Numbered from the stretch's first letter, positions 28,751 through 38,620 are shown. The stretch is DNA of 64,000 nt from Paraglaciecola sp. 20A4 (GCF_011378905.1 NZ_WTPY01000019.1:26049-90048); one strand, 5' to 3'. Made by a program: numbers and translations. Notes: a model not told the origin generated them from the letters alone.

Positions 28751-30384
28751 TATGGCTTACTCACATTTCTAAATTGAATACCGCCATAAGGGTTTATCTC
28801 AATGCCAGTGACATCGTCTCGATAAGCCTGATATCGAAACGCGTGTGCTATTGGCATAAGGGGCATTTCTTGGCTAATAAGTTCAATTGCCTTACTGTAA
28901 AAGTAAGCGCGATCTTCTTGGTCTGTATAGGTTAATGCTTTGTCGATAAGGGTATCGTACTCTTTAGAGCACCAACGGGCACGGTTGGTACCTGAATCGA
29001 TAGCTGCACAAGTTAACAGTGGTCGGAAAAAGTTGTCAGGATCACCATTGTCAGCTGACCAACCAATCAATACTGAATCATGTAAGCCCTGATTTAACCG
29101 CGCGCGGAAAGTAGACCATTCGTAGCTGATAATGTTTGCATTAATACCTACATCCCTTAAATAACGTTGCATTAGCTCGGCCATTTTCATGGCATTGGGG
29201 TTATATGCTCGCTCGACGGGCATCGCCCAAATGGTCATGCTAAATCCTTCTTCAACCCCGTTTTCACGCAATAGTCTAGTCGCTTCTAGGGGATTAAAAC
29301 TTGTGTTTCTTGAGTCAGGTTGAAACGCCCAGGATGATGGAGGAATAATTGAAGCGGCAGGTATCGCGCTACCGAAATAGATAGCTTCAAGTATTGCGTT
29401 CTTATCTATAGCCAATGCTAGCGCACGGCGTACTTGGGGATTGTTAAACGGTGGTTTTGATGTATTAAACGCCCAAAACCCTACGTTCAAACCTGGTTTT
29501 TCGTCCAATATCAGTTCTTTGCGTTTACGAATGACATCTAGCTGGCTATGAGTAGGAAACGCCATCGCATCGCATTCGCCGGTCATTAACTTAGCAAGAC
29601 GCAGTGAACTTGATGGGGTGATATCGAAAATAAGTTGCTCAGTGGTACTGCGCTCCCGCCAATATTCTGTGTGTGCGTCAAAGCGAACAAACCTGTCTTG
29701 GCGAAAGCTATTAAATTTAAACGGGCCCGTTCCTATCGGTTGAGTATCAATAAGTTCAGGCGTTCCTGCTGCTTGAAGTTGCTTCGCATATTCGGCAGAT
29801 AAAATAATTGAAAAATCAGTGGCTAAGTTGGCTAAGAAAGAACTTTCTGGTCTAACTAACGTTACCTCAACTCGATAACGGTTGATGCGTTCAATGCTGC
29901 CTATTAAATCGTCCAAGCCTACGCTATTAATATAAGGATAACGACCGCCTGATACATCGTGGTAGGGATGGTTTTCATCACGCCAGCGGTTGAAGCTGAA
30001 CACGACATCATCCGCATCAAATGATCGTGATGGCGTGAAATAAGCCGTACTATGAAAGGCGATATCTTTACGAAGTTGGAACGTGTAGGTCAAGCCATCT
30101 GCACTGGTAGACCAGCTGCTGGCTAACCCTGGTACTATTTCCCCCGTGATTAAATCAAAATCCAGTAGGCGATCGTAAATTTGATGAGAGGAAACGTCAA
30201 CCGTGGTGCCCGATGTGTCGAGTTGCGGATTGAAGCTGGCAGGGTTACCTTCTGAGCAGTATATAATACCATTTGGCTGCTGATGTTCGGTATTTGGGGG
30301 GCTACAACCCATCACACCTAATATTCCACCTGAGACTAAACAGACGGAAATGAAGCGAGATAGATATTGCCGACATGCATTCAT
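28750..30384 (-). CDS. sapA: Peptide ABC transporter solute-binding lipoprotein SapA
   Basis: A 544-residue SBP family 5 protein (EGNPASFNPQLDTSGTTVD, YDRLLDFDLITGEIVPGLA, GTGPFKF, RRALALAIDKNAIL). The signal sequence ends in a lipobox, GVMGCS with Cys at residue 27, so it is probably membrane-anchored. It captures peptides for SapBCDF. It is five bases after pspF, implying joint transcription. Confidence 0.93.
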   Translation of the reverse strand: MNACRQYLSRFISVCLVSGGILGVMGCSPPNTEHQQPNGIIYCSEGNPASFNPQLDTSGTTVDVSSHQIYDRLLDFDLITGEIVPGLASSWSTSADGLTYTFQLRKDIAFHSTAYFTPSRSFDADDVVFSFNRWRDENHPYHDVSGGRYPYINSVGLDDLIGSIERINRYRVEVTLVRPESSFLANLATDFSIILSAEYAKQLQAAGTPELIDTQPIGTGPFKFNSFRQDRFVRFDAHTEYWRERSTTEQLIFDITPSSSLRLAKLMTGECDAMAFPTHSQLDVIRKRKELILDEKPGLNVGFWAFNTSKPPFNNPQVRRALALAIDKNAILEAIYFGSAIPAASIIPPSSWAFQPDSRNTSFNPLEATRLLRENGVEEGFSMTIWAMPVERAYNPNAMKMAELMQRYLRDVGINANIISYEWSTFRARLNQGLHDSVLIGWSADNGDPDNFFRPLLTCAAIDSGTNRARWCSKEYDTLIDKALTYTDQEDRAYFYSKAIELISQEMPLMPIAHAFRYQAYRDDVTGIEINPYGGIQFRNVSKP

Positions 30385-30389
30385 AGTGG

Positions 30390-31502
30390 CTATTCTCTGT
30401 CTTCTAGCGGATTGTCGAGCAAATTATACTTCTTCAAGTAACCACGTAACTGGTGATAGGTAAGTGACAGTCTATCTGCTGTTTTCTTTTGATTATATTG
30501 GCTTTCGGCCAATGCTTGCTTAATTAAATCAATTTCAAAATTTTGCGATAGCTCCTTTAAATCAACCGGGAATTGAAAGCTATTGTTCGTTTCTGCTACT
30601 GCATCATGTGTATTTTCCGGTAACGAAGACACTAGATTAGATGCATCCACGGGTAACTCCTGGGCGGATGCTTGCGCTAACTTAATACGATCAGATGTGC
30701 GCGTTCTATTGACTGGGCGAAAAGGCGATTCAAAAGGGTCGAGCACAATATTATGCACCGGTATATCAGGGTTATTTGACCGATAAACCGCGCGTTCCAC
30801 AACATTTTTGAGTTCACGAATATTACCCGGCCAATGATGCTCAAGTAAAATTCGTTTTGCCGTTTCAGTGAAGCCACTGAAAAGCTCCATCTCCAATTCC
30901 CGGGCCATATTAATAGCGAAATGTTCTGCAAGCATCATAATATCGTCTTTACGCTCCCTAAGAGGCGGCAAAGTGATAACGTCAAACGCTAAGCGGTCTA
31001 ATAAATCGGCTCTAAATTCACCGCTTTGGGCTAACGCAGGTAAGTCTTCATTCGTCGCAGCGACCAGACGAATATCCACTTTAACGCTCTTCGAGCCGCC
31101 TACGCGTTCAAATTCACCATATTCAATTACGCGAAGTAGTTTTTCTTGAATTAATCCTGATGTGTTCGCCAATTCGTCGAGGAATAAAGTGCCGCTATCT
31201 GCAGCTTCGAAGCGACCTTCGCGTCGTTTAGCTGCGCCCGTGAATGCACCTGCCTCATAGCCGAATAATTCACTCTCAAGTAAACTTTCGCTTAAGGCTG
31301 CACAATTGAGCTTTGAATAGGTCTGATCCCAGCGCTTTGACAGATAGTGTAATCGGGCAGCCACCCCTTCTTTCCCAGTTCCTCGTTCACCAATAATTAA
31401 AACAGGTTTATTTAGTGGAGCAATCTGAGAGATTTGTTCCAGCACTTCGAGAAAACTATTGGATTGTCCTAACAAATTATCTTGTTGGCGAAAGCGGTTC
31501 AT
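30390..31502 (-). CDS. pspF: Phage shock protein operon activator PspF
   Basis: A 370-residue sigma-54 enhancer-binding protein without an N-terminal receiver. AAA+ domain with Walker A IGERGTGKE, the sigma-54 contact loop GAFTGA, Walker B GTLFLDEL, and a C-terminal Fis-type HTH (QYNQKKTADRLSLTYHQLRGYLKK). The ATG at 31502 has GAGGA six bases upstream, so an in-frame TTG at 31514 is not preferred. It is divergent from pspA, which it activates with PspA as its inhibitor, and it leads into sapABCDF. Confidence 0.94.
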   Translation of the reverse strand: MNRFRQQDNLLGQSNSFLEVLEQISQIAPLNKPVLIIGERGTGKEGVAARLHYLSKRWDQTYSKLNCAALSESLLESELFGYEAGAFTGAAKRREGRFEAADSGTLFLDELANTSGLIQEKLLRVIEYGEFERVGGSKSVKVDIRLVAATNEDLPALAQSGEFRADLLDRLAFDVITLPPLRERKDDIMMLAEHFAINMARELEMELFSGFTETAKRILLEHHWPGNIRELKNVVERAVYRSNNPDIPVHNIVLDPFESPFRPVNRTRTSDRIKLAQASAQELPVDASNLVSSLPENTHDAVAETNNSFQFPVDLKELSQNFEIDLIKQALAESQYNQKKTADRLSLTYHQLRGYLKKYNLLDNPLEDRE

Positions 31503-31626
31503 CAATATCCTCAAAAAGTGGTGTAATCGACTAACTTGTGGTGTATGTAATTATAATTGTAGATCCCAGTACCCACAGAGTAAATTAATATTTGTTTAAA
31601 ATCAGATATTTAGTAATTAAACTAAG

Positions 31627-31644
31627 TTGGCCTGCTAATTGAAT
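31627..31644 (+). promoter_or_regulatory. Sigma-54 (-24/-12) promoter of pspABC
   Basis: TTGGCCTGCTAATTGAAT has TTGGC at -24 and TTGAA at -12 with the right spacing. The -12 GC is GA, but the match elsewhere and the location between pspF and pspA, 75 bases before the pspA ATG, support it. PspF sites would lie upstream, 31503-31620. Confidence 0.65.
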
Positions 31645-31718
31645 ACTATTAATCAACACGAGCATCCTGCATTTGTTTGATGCTCACCATTAGCCGACAT
31701 TATATAGAGGTAAAGACT

Positions 31719-32402
31719 ATGGGTATATTCTCTCGTTTCACAGACATAGTGAACTCAAATATCAACGCCATTTTGGATAAAGCTGAAGATCCTGAAAAAA
31801 TGGTACGCCTAATCATTCAAGAGATGGAAGACACCTTAGTTGAGGTTCGTTCAGCATCAGCGAAAACCATTGCTAATAAAAAAGAAATCACAGGACAAAT
31901 TGGTAAGTTGCGTAATGAGGGAAGTGATTGGCAGAGTAAAGCTGAGTTAGCGATCAGTAAAGAACGTGAAGACTTAGCCCGAGCAGCATTGCAAGAAAAG
32001 AAAAAATGCGATGAGTACGCACTGTCACTAGAAGCTGAATTGAATGCGGTTGATGAGCAAATCAATAAATTGCAAAGTGAAGTGACGCAATTACAAGATA
32101 AATTAGCCGATGCAAAAGCACGTCAGAAAACGATTATTATGCGCCAGAAAACAGTGAGTTCACGGTTGGATATTAAGCGCACGTTAAACGATGGTAAAGT
32201 GGATGCCGCGATGGGACGTTTTGAGCAGTATGAGCGCAAAATCGATGATCTTGAATCTCAAGTTGATGCATACGACCTAGGTAAGAAAACCTTGGCAGAT
32301 GAGTTTGCTGACTTAGCGGTTGACGATGAAATTGATGATGCATTAGCGGCACTGAAGAAAAAAATGAAAAAGCAGTCTGTTGACGCTAAAACTCAAGACT
32401 AA
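31719..32402 (+). CDS. pspA: Phage shock protein A
   Basis: A 227-residue PspA/IM30 protein: N-terminal amphipathic helix (MGIFSRFTDIVNSNINAILDKAEDPEKM) followed by long coiled coil. The ATG at 31719 has AGAGG eight bases upstream; residues upstream to 31677 are not family-like. PspA inhibits PspF at rest and coats damaged inner membrane under stress (ESCRT-III-like). Confidence 0.95.
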   Translation: MGIFSRFTDIVNSNINAILDKAEDPEKMVRLIIQEMEDTLVEVRSASAKTIANKKEITGQIGKLRNEGSDWQSKAELAISKEREDLARAALQEKKKCDEYALSLEAELNAVDEQINKLQSEVTQLQDKLADAKARQKTIIMRQKTVSSRLDIKRTLNDGKVDAAMGRFEQYERKIDDLESQVDAYDLGKKTLADEFADLAVDDEIDDALAALKKKMKKQSVDAKTQD

Positions 32403-32424
32403 TATCGACTAAAGGAGAAAGGTT

Positions 32425-32661
32425 GTGGAGGATATCATTGGGATAATTATTGCGCCAATCATCATATTTATGGTGATTGTCGCCCCGATTTGGTTAATTT
32501 TGCATTACCGCAGTAAAAAACAGATTAGCCAAGGATTGACTGAAGAGGAATACGCTACATTGCAGGGCTTAGCGGATCAAGCAGACAAAATGGCTGATAG
32601 AATACATACGTTAGAGTCTATTTTAGATGCTGAGGCACCCCAGTGGAGAAATAAGGTATGA
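32425..32661 (+). CDS. pspB: Phage shock protein B
   Basis: A 78-residue protein with one N-terminal membrane helix (IIGIIIAPIIIFMVIVAPIWLILHY) and a cytoplasmic coiled coil. GTG start with GGAG seven bases upstream. PspB with PspC senses membrane stress and releases PspA from PspF. Overlaps pspC by 4 bp. Confidence 0.92.
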   Translation: MEDIIGIIIAPIIIFMVIVAPIWLILHYRSKKQISQGLTEEEYATLQGLADQADKMADRIHTLESILDAEAPQWRNKV

Positions 32662-33119
32662 AAACGCGAGGCGAGTTAACACGGGATCCTGACAAAGGAA
32701 AGATTGCAGGGGTATGTGCGGGTGTTGCCGAGTATTTTGGTATCGAGTTATGGCTAGTACGCATTTTAGTGGTGTCAGCTTTCTTCTTAACTGCTGGTAC
32801 ATTTATTGTTGTTAGTTATGTCGCGGCCTGGTTTATTTTAGAAAAGAAATCTACACGCCACGGGCCTTCGCATTTCAAGGGCACAAGCAGCAATCACGGT
32901 GAATCTGGAACCAAAGGCAAAGGCTGGCACAACGCAAATGACGACGAAGATGAGAAAGTTAAAGTGAAGTCAAAAGTGTGGCAATCTGGTGAGCCACCCA
33001 AGCAAGCATTCGTTGACATTAAGCAGCGCTTTGAAAAAAATGAAGTGCGTTTAAGACAGATTGAAACCTATGTTACATCTGCCCAGTACCAGTTAAATCG
33101 AGAGATTAATAACTTATAA
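32658..33119 (+). CDS. pspC: Phage shock protein C
   Basis: A 153-residue protein with the PspC domain (GKIAGVCAGVAEYFGIELWLVRILVV) and one or two membrane helices (about residues 35-62), then a charged tail with a C-terminal coiled coil. Membrane sensor of the psp response. ATGA overlap with pspB. The following 159-base spacer has an inverted repeat (ATCGGCC at 33140, GGCCGAT ending 33176) but no clear terminator. Confidence 0.93.
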   Translation: MKTRGELTRDPDKGKIAGVCAGVAEYFGIELWLVRILVVSAFFLTAGTFIVVSYVAAWFILEKKSTRHGPSHFKGTSSNHGESGTKGKGWHNANDDEDEKVKVKSKVWQSGEPPKQAFVDIKQRFEKNEVRLRQIETYVTSAQYQLNREINNL

Positions 33120-33278
33120 ATTCAGCAGTTACACCTTAAATCGGCCTAAAGACGTTTTTAAAACGATAGGGCCGATATACTCCCCCTTTGAATTCCACAT
33201 CTGGACTCCATATAAAATATCTAGCAGCTAATAACATTTGTTGCTCAGCGCTGGACGCACGTCAACTAGGAAGTCGCG

Positions 33279-34703
33279 ATGAAAAAATACTTAAATAGCA
33301 ATCATTTTATCGACAAAGTAAAACGAAACGTAAAGGTGACCGGAGCTCGGCTTGCTGACAGGCATCTTAATCTCGCTGTTACAGGATTAAGTGGCAGTGG
33401 AAAAACAGCGTTTATTACGTCTATTATCAACCAGCTCCTTGAGGCAAATGATAGCGCTGAGTTACCGTTTTTCTCGGTTGTACGTGAAGAGCGTTTATAT
33501 GGAGTAAAGCGCGAAGCGCAGCCTAATTTAAGTTTGCGCCGGTTTGAGTACGAACGCGCAATGCAGGCACTTAATGCTAATCCACCCGTTTGGCCCGAAT
33601 CTACTACCGGCATTAGCCAAGTAAGATTACATATTCGATATCGTAAAAATCATGGTTTATCACGTTACATTAGCGAAGATGCAAAGTTGATTTTGGATAT
33701 CACCGATTACCCCGGAGAATGGTTGCTGGATTTACCATTATTAGAAATGGATTATTTACAATGGTCTGAACATTGCGAGCAAGAAATTCGCTCCAATGAA
33801 CGACAGCCAATTGCGGCTGAATTTCTTGCGCTGCGAGAAAGCCTAAATTTAGGTGACGTCGGAGACGAGTTGCTGCTTAAAAATATAGCCAGTGTGTATA
33901 CCGATTATTTACATAAATGCAGAGCTGCTGGTTTTCAGCTATTACAACCAGGGCGTTTTATTTTGCCTGGAGAACTCGCTGGGGCGCCAGTACTAGATTT
34001 TTTTCCGCTGTCTGAAGAGCAAATTCAGCAACTGGCGAACAACAATGCTAAAAAGGGTAGTAATAGAGATTTACTCTTTCGGCGCTATGAACATTATCAG
34101 GAGCAGGTAGTAAAGCCGTTTTATGTTCAACACTTTAAACGATTTGATCGTCAAGTGGTTTTGGTTGACTGTTTATCTGCATTGAATCATGGCAGTGCTC
34201 ATTTTAACGATCTACAACGGGCGCTTAATTGGTTGTTAACCAGTTTCGAATACGGTAAATCGAATGTTTTATCTCGTCTTTTTTCACCTAAAATTGATAA
34301 ATTAATTTTTGCTGCGAGTAAGGCGGATCACGTTACCCCTGATCAGCAAAGCAACCTAGTTAAATTACTTGATTCCATGTTACACAACGCCCGAAAACAG
34401 ATGCAATTTGATGGTGTATCGACAGAATCAACAGCTATTGCTGCGATTCGGGCGTCTCGGGCAGGAAAGACAGTTCATCAAGGTGAAAATATTCAAATTT
34501 TACAAGGTAGCGATCAGGCTGGGGATCCTATCCGGTTATTCCCTGGGGATGTGCCATCTAAATGCCCAGACAATCAATTCTGGCAAAGTCAGGGATTTGA
34601 TTTTCCTAAATTCGCACCGCCAAACCGAGCTGAAAATCAGGCGCTACCTCATATTCGGATGGATAGAGTCTTGGAATTTATTTTAGGGGATAAAATTCAA
34701 TGA
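33279..34703 (+). CDS. ycjX: YcjX-family (DUF463) P-loop GTPase-like protein
   Basis: A 474-residue protein with a Walker A motif TGLSGSGKTAF near residues 34-44 and DITDYPGEWLLDLPLLEMDY, hallmarks of YcjX. Function is not settled; it belongs to the psp regulon in enterobacteria and sits after pspC here as well. Overlaps ycjF by 4 bp. Confidence 0.92.
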   Translation: MKKYLNSNHFIDKVKRNVKVTGARLADRHLNLAVTGLSGSGKTAFITSIINQLLEANDSAELPFFSVVREERLYGVKREAQPNLSLRRFEYERAMQALNANPPVWPESTTGISQVRLHIRYRKNHGLSRYISEDAKLILDITDYPGEWLLDLPLLEMDYLQWSEHCEQEIRSNERQPIAAEFLALRESLNLGDVGDELLLKNIASVYTDYLHKCRAAGFQLLQPGRFILPGELAGAPVLDFFPLSEEQIQQLANNNAKKGSNRDLLFRRYEHYQEQVVKPFYVQHFKRFDRQVVLVDCLSALNHGSAHFNDLQRALNWLLTSFEYGKSNVLSRLFSPKIDKLIFAASKADHVTPDQQSNLVKLLDSMLHNARKQMQFDGVSTESTAIAAIRASRAGKTVHQGENIQILQGSDQAGDPIRLFPGDVPSKCPDNQFWQSQGFDFPKFAPPNRAENQALPHIRMDRVLEFILGDKIQ

Positions 34704-35773
34704 GCAGTAATCAAGAAAATTCGAAAAATACAGTTGATATAGCAATGAGTAATCCGTCGATTAAATCGAAGATTGTATTGCCTGCCGAATTGGACCCTAA
34801 TCATGCTGAGAATATTCGCCAAGCAACCCCATTAGATGTGCAAATGGAGTGGCAAGCGCTTGATCAAGAAGAATACTATTTAGAGGAAGCAGACCGAACT
34901 GACTCGGGCACAGGGACGATTAAACGCAAACGCTGGATAGGAAAATTTATCGCATGCTTAAGTGTCACTGTGTTGGTGCTTAGTTTTGTCGAGTTGGGCC
35001 TTTTTATCCGCGATATGTATCTGCTTAAAGATTGGATAAGTGCCTTGTGGTTAGGAGTAGGGATTTCTATATTCGTGTTGCTGATGGGGGCAATTTATAG
35101 CGAGTGGCGGGGCTTACGAAGGCTTAAAAAGCAGAGCGCCTCCCGTCAAACATCCAAGGACTTATATGCTACGCCCGCCATTGGTTTAGCCAAACAACAC
35201 TGTTTAGACATTGCCGAGACTTTACCGCCTGGATACGAAAATGCGATTGGATTATGGCAACAAAGTATCGATGAGCATCACACCGATAAGGAGGTGTTGA
35301 GTTTATTTGAGCAACAAGTTATCGCCAAAGTAGACCAAGAGGCCTTGGCTAAAGTGATGCGTAATGCTGGAGCATCCAGCGTGATGATCGCGGTGAGTCC
35401 GTTTGCATTATTGGATATGGCTATTGTGTTGTGGCGTAATATTCGGATGATGCAACAAGTCAGTGAAGTCTATGGGGTACATTTGGGTTATTGGGGACGA
35501 GTCGCGTTGATACGTCAGGTTTTTCATAGCATGCTTTATGCAGGAGCGGCTGAGATTATCTCAGATGCTGGTAATTATGCACTGGGCGCCAGCTTAACAG
35601 GAAAGCTCTCGACTCGTATCGCTCAGGGTATGGGGGCTGGTGTGTTAACCGCAAGGATTGGCTTAAACGCGATTCATAGTTGTCGACCATTACCATGGTT
35701 ATCAGTAAAACGACCCGGACTAAATCAACTCAGTAAAAAAATATTGACCGACCTACACAAGCAATTGAAATAA
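34700..35773 (+). CDS. ycjF: YcjF-family membrane protein (TIGR01620, DUF697)
   Basis: A 357-residue protein with a variable cytoplasmic N-terminus, two membrane helices (about residues 80-125), and a C-terminal DUF697 domain (SVMIAVSPFALLDMAIVLWRNIRMMQQVSEVYG). Partner of YcjX in the psp-linked operon; function unknown. Confidence 0.9.
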   Translation: MSSNQENSKNTVDIAMSNPSIKSKIVLPAELDPNHAENIRQATPLDVQMEWQALDQEEYYLEEADRTDSGTGTIKRKRWIGKFIACLSVTVLVLSFVELGLFIRDMYLLKDWISALWLGVGISIFVLLMGAIYSEWRGLRRLKKQSASRQTSKDLYATPAIGLAKQHCLDIAETLPPGYENAIGLWQQSIDEHHTDKEVLSLFEQQVIAKVDQEALAKVMRNAGASSVMIAVSPFALLDMAIVLWRNIRMMQQVSEVYGVHLGYWGRVALIRQVFHSMLYAGAAEIISDAGNYALGASLTGKLSTRIAQGMGAGVLTARIGLNAIHSCRPLPWLSVKRPGLNQLSKKILTDLHKQLK

Positions 35774-35836
35774 AGACAATATAATTCAAAAGACCAGACG
35801 ATTATGCCTAACACTTGTAGCCTAATGTTTACGATT

Positions 35837-35854
35837 TGTGAAATTATTGTTACT
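35837..35854 (+). promoter_or_regulatory. TyrR-box-like site upstream of phhA
   Basis: TGTGAAATTATTGTTACT fits TGTAAA-N6-TTTACA, with the key G at position 2 and C at position 17, at the correct spacing. It lies 77 bases before phhA, and an almost identical right half (GTTACT) occurs in the site before hppD. Confidence 0.5.
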
Positions 35855-35931
35855 GCTGCATGACTTCAGATCTCGCCAGCTTTGGGTAAACTTGGCCCCA
35901 AGAATGACTCAAATATGGCAGTTTTGTTATT

Positions 35932-36732
35932 ATGACTACGCAATCGAAATACACCTCTCACACAGCAGATGAAAATGGTTTTGTTCATTGGAGCGATTCT
36001 GAAAATAAAATTTGGCAACGCTTAGTCACCCAACAAAAAACATTGCTTAAAGGACGTGCCTGTGAAGAATACATTCGTGGATTAGCATTGTTAAATTTAC
36101 CAAGTGACCGCGTACCTCAGCTACACGAAATCAATGCGGTGTTAGCTAGCACTACAGGTTGGCAGGTAGTACAAGTCCCGGCACTGATTAATTTTGATTC
36201 ATTTTTTAAATTATTGGCTAATAAGCAATTTCCAGTTGCCACGTTTATTAGAAATAATGAGGACTTTGAATACTTACAAGAGCCAGATGTTTTTCACGAA
36301 ATATTTGGTCATTGTCCGTTGTTAACGGATCCTGCATTTGCCCATTTTACCCATACATACGGAAAACTCGGCTATGCCGCCTCACCTAAAGAGCGGCAAT
36401 ATTTAGCTCGCTTATATTGGTTTACCGTGGAATTTGGCTTAGTAAAAACCGCAGGTGGTTTACGAATTTATGGCGGTGGTATTCTTTCATCGAGTAAAGA
36501 AACACAATTCGCCTTAGAAAATAACGATGCTATTCGACGAGATATGAACTTGTTAGATGCAATACGAACACCTTACAGAATTGATATTATCCAACCTATT
36601 TATTATGTGATTAACTCAATGGCGTCGCTTTTTGATCTGGCGAACTCAAATATTATGCAATTGGTAGAAGAAGGTCAGAGACTTGGATTAACCCCTGCTA
36701 CATTCGAGCCAAAATCCAATTTGGCAGGTTAG
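35932..36732 (+). CDS. phhA: Phenylalanine 4-hydroxylase
   Basis: A 266-residue bacterial-size aromatic amino acid hydroxylase without a regulatory domain. Iron ligands His122 and His127 (FHEIFGHCPLL) and Glu167 (TVEFGL) are present. It makes tyrosine from phenylalanine using tetrahydropterin and O2. The usual partner phhB (pterin carbinolamine dehydratase) is not adjacent; tyrR follows. Confidence 0.95.
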   Translation: MTTQSKYTSHTADENGFVHWSDSENKIWQRLVTQQKTLLKGRACEEYIRGLALLNLPSDRVPQLHEINAVLASTTGWQVVQVPALINFDSFFKLLANKQFPVATFIRNNEDFEYLQEPDVFHEIFGHCPLLTDPAFAHFTHTYGKLGYAASPKERQYLARLYWFTVEFGLVKTAGGLRIYGGGILSSSKETQFALENNDAIRRDMNLLDAIRTPYRIDIIQPIYYVINSMASLFDLANSNIMQLVEEGQRLGLTPATFEPKSNLAG

Positions 36733-36862
36733 TAATATTTACATTTGGTAACAACCTGCTGTGAAATAAGCCATCTAATAGCCCATTTTTGAGGCTAATT
36801 TGATGTGCTGCGCATGCTGATTGTGTAATAATATCTTTACAATAATTTGAAGTAAGAATTTT

Positions 36863-38419
36863 ATGCGTCTGGAAATAAGTTGTCAGGATCGTTTGGGTAT
36901 CACGCAAGATGTCCTTGACATTTTAGTCAGCCATGAAGTGGATTTACGCGGCATTGAAATCAATGAAATGGGAAAAATATACCTTAGTTTTCCTAATATG
37001 GATTTCGAAGATTTTAAACATTTGATGCCAAAAATCAGAAAAATAGAAGGAATCGATGATGTTAAAACGATTCCTTTTATGCCGCTTGAGAGAGAGCAAA
37101 ACCAACTCCGTGCACTATTACAAACCTTACCAGATCCCGTTTTTTCGGTTGATACCAAGGGGCGCATTTTACTGGTAAATGATGCGGTGACGACGAGTTT
37201 AGAGTCTGAGCGCCAAGCGCTAATTGGCGTAGAAATTGATGAGCTGGTGAAGGGGTTCAACACTTTACGTTGGTTGGAAAGTAAACAGCGCAGCAATATT
37301 ACCCAAAAAGTACGCTTTATAGAGCAAAATTATTTAGCGGATATTCTACCCGTTATGGTTCCTGATTCTGGTGGCGAACCGATTTTAGCTGGTGCGGTTT
37401 TTATATTGAAGTCAGAGCAACGCCTAGGGCAACAGCTTACGGTATTCCACGAAGCATCTTTAGACAGTTTTATGTCGATTCAAGCGTCTAGTAAAACCAT
37501 GAAAAAAGTAATTCGGGAAGCAAAGCGTATGGCAGAACTTGACGGACCCATTATGTTATATGGCGAAACAGGCACCGGCAAAGAACTTATCGCAAATGCC
37601 TGTCACGAAGCGAGCCGTCGAAAAGATGCTAAATTTTTAGTTTTAAACTGTGCCTCTTTACCTGACAACGTAGCTGAAACCGAACTATTTGGATACGCTG
37701 CTGGCGCATTTGGTCAGACTTCGGGTAGAGAAGGATTACTGGAACTCACCCAAGGCGGCAGTTTATTTTTAGATGAAGTAGGAGACATGTCGCCGCAACT
37801 TCAGGCCAAGTTGCTCCGTGTGTTGCAAGACGGTAAATTTAGACGCGTTGGAGATACCAAAGAGGTAAAAGTAGATGTACGTTTTATATGTACTACGCAA
37901 AAGGATTTAGCGCAATTGGTGCAAGAAGGACGTTTTCGTGAGGACTTGTATTATAGGCTAAATGTACTGAGCTTGTGGATACCGCCGTTACGGGATCGAA
38001 AAATGGATATAATTCCTCTGGCTGAGACATTTTTGAAACAGCACAGTTTGAAGCTTGGACGTAAAGTACCTAAATTAACAAAATCTTGTGTAGATTATAT
38101 TCAGGCCTATCCGTGGTTTGGCAATGTGCGACAATTAGAAAATGTACTTTACCGAGCAGTTTCGTTACTTGAAGGTGCTGAAATGGGTAAAGAGGATATT
38201 CAAATACCCTCTAGCGCTAATAAGATGAGTTTCATAACTGAGAACTTTGAGGGCAGTTTAGATGAAGAAGTTAAACGTTTTGAAAAGAGCATACTGCAAC
38301 GTCTTTATCCTAGTTATCCTAGTTCTCGTTTATTAGCTAAAAAGCTTGGCTTGAGCCATACCGCTATTGCTAATAAATTACGTGACTATGGGATCAATAA
38401 AAAGTCCGTAAAGATTTAG
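36863..38419 (+). CDS. tyrR: TyrR-family transcriptional regulator
   Basis: A 518-residue protein: N-terminal ACT domain (RLEISCQDRLGITQDVLDIL), PAS domain (TLPDPVFSVDTKGRILLVND), AAA+ domain (Walker A YGETGTGKELIANA, Walker B GGSLFLDEVGDM) and a C-terminal HTH (SRLLAKKLGLSHTAIANKLRDYG). The sigma-54 loop GAFTGA is altered (GAFGQT), so it probably acts with sigma-70 RNA polymerase as E. coli TyrR does. It senses aromatic amino acids and likely controls phhA and hppD on either side. Confidence 0.92.
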   Translation: MRLEISCQDRLGITQDVLDILVSHEVDLRGIEINEMGKIYLSFPNMDFEDFKHLMPKIRKIEGIDDVKTIPFMPLEREQNQLRALLQTLPDPVFSVDTKGRILLVNDAVTTSLESERQALIGVEIDELVKGFNTLRWLESKQRSNITQKVRFIEQNYLADILPVMVPDSGGEPILAGAVFILKSEQRLGQQLTVFHEASLDSFMSIQASSKTMKKVIREAKRMAELDGPIMLYGETGTGKELIANACHEASRRKDAKFLVLNCASLPDNVAETELFGYAAGAFGQTSGREGLLELTQGGSLFLDEVGDMSPQLQAKLLRVLQDGKFRRVGDTKEVKVDVRFICTTQKDLAQLVQEGRFREDLYYRLNVLSLWIPPLRDRKMDIIPLAETFLKQHSLKLGRKVPKLTKSCVDYIQAYPWFGNVRQLENVLYRAVSLLEGAEMGKEDIQIPSSANKMSFITENFEGSLDEEVKRFEKSILQRLYPSYPSSRLLAKKLGLSHTAIANKLRDYGINKKSVKI

Positions 38420-38499
38420 CTACGCTGCTGTAGCGTAAAGCTGACAGAAAAGCTTGAGCAGATGGCGTACTATGCCGTATAAAACGGACATGTTGTTAA

Positions 38500-38517
38500 T
38501 GTAAACCTTATGTTACT
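38500..38517 (+). promoter_or_regulatory. TyrR-box-like site upstream of hppD
   Basis: TGTAAACCTTATGTTACT: a perfect left half-site TGTAAA, six-base spacer and right half GTTACT (TTAC core of TTTACA). It lies 103 bases before hppD and downstream of tyrR. Confidence 0.6.
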
Positions 38518-38620
38518 TATTGCACGGTTTTTCGTTTTTAGATTTCGCTCGCTTCGCCCTATCCAACACATTATTTTTGCGGTTTATTAGTGTTTTAACA
38601 CAACTAACACCGAGAAAATA

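Noticed and set aside
35866..35900. Shared GGTAAACTT.. sequence with 20741-20760 as a repeat family
   Set aside because: Only two short imperfect copies (about 17 bases) were seen; probably chance or promoter-like similarity.
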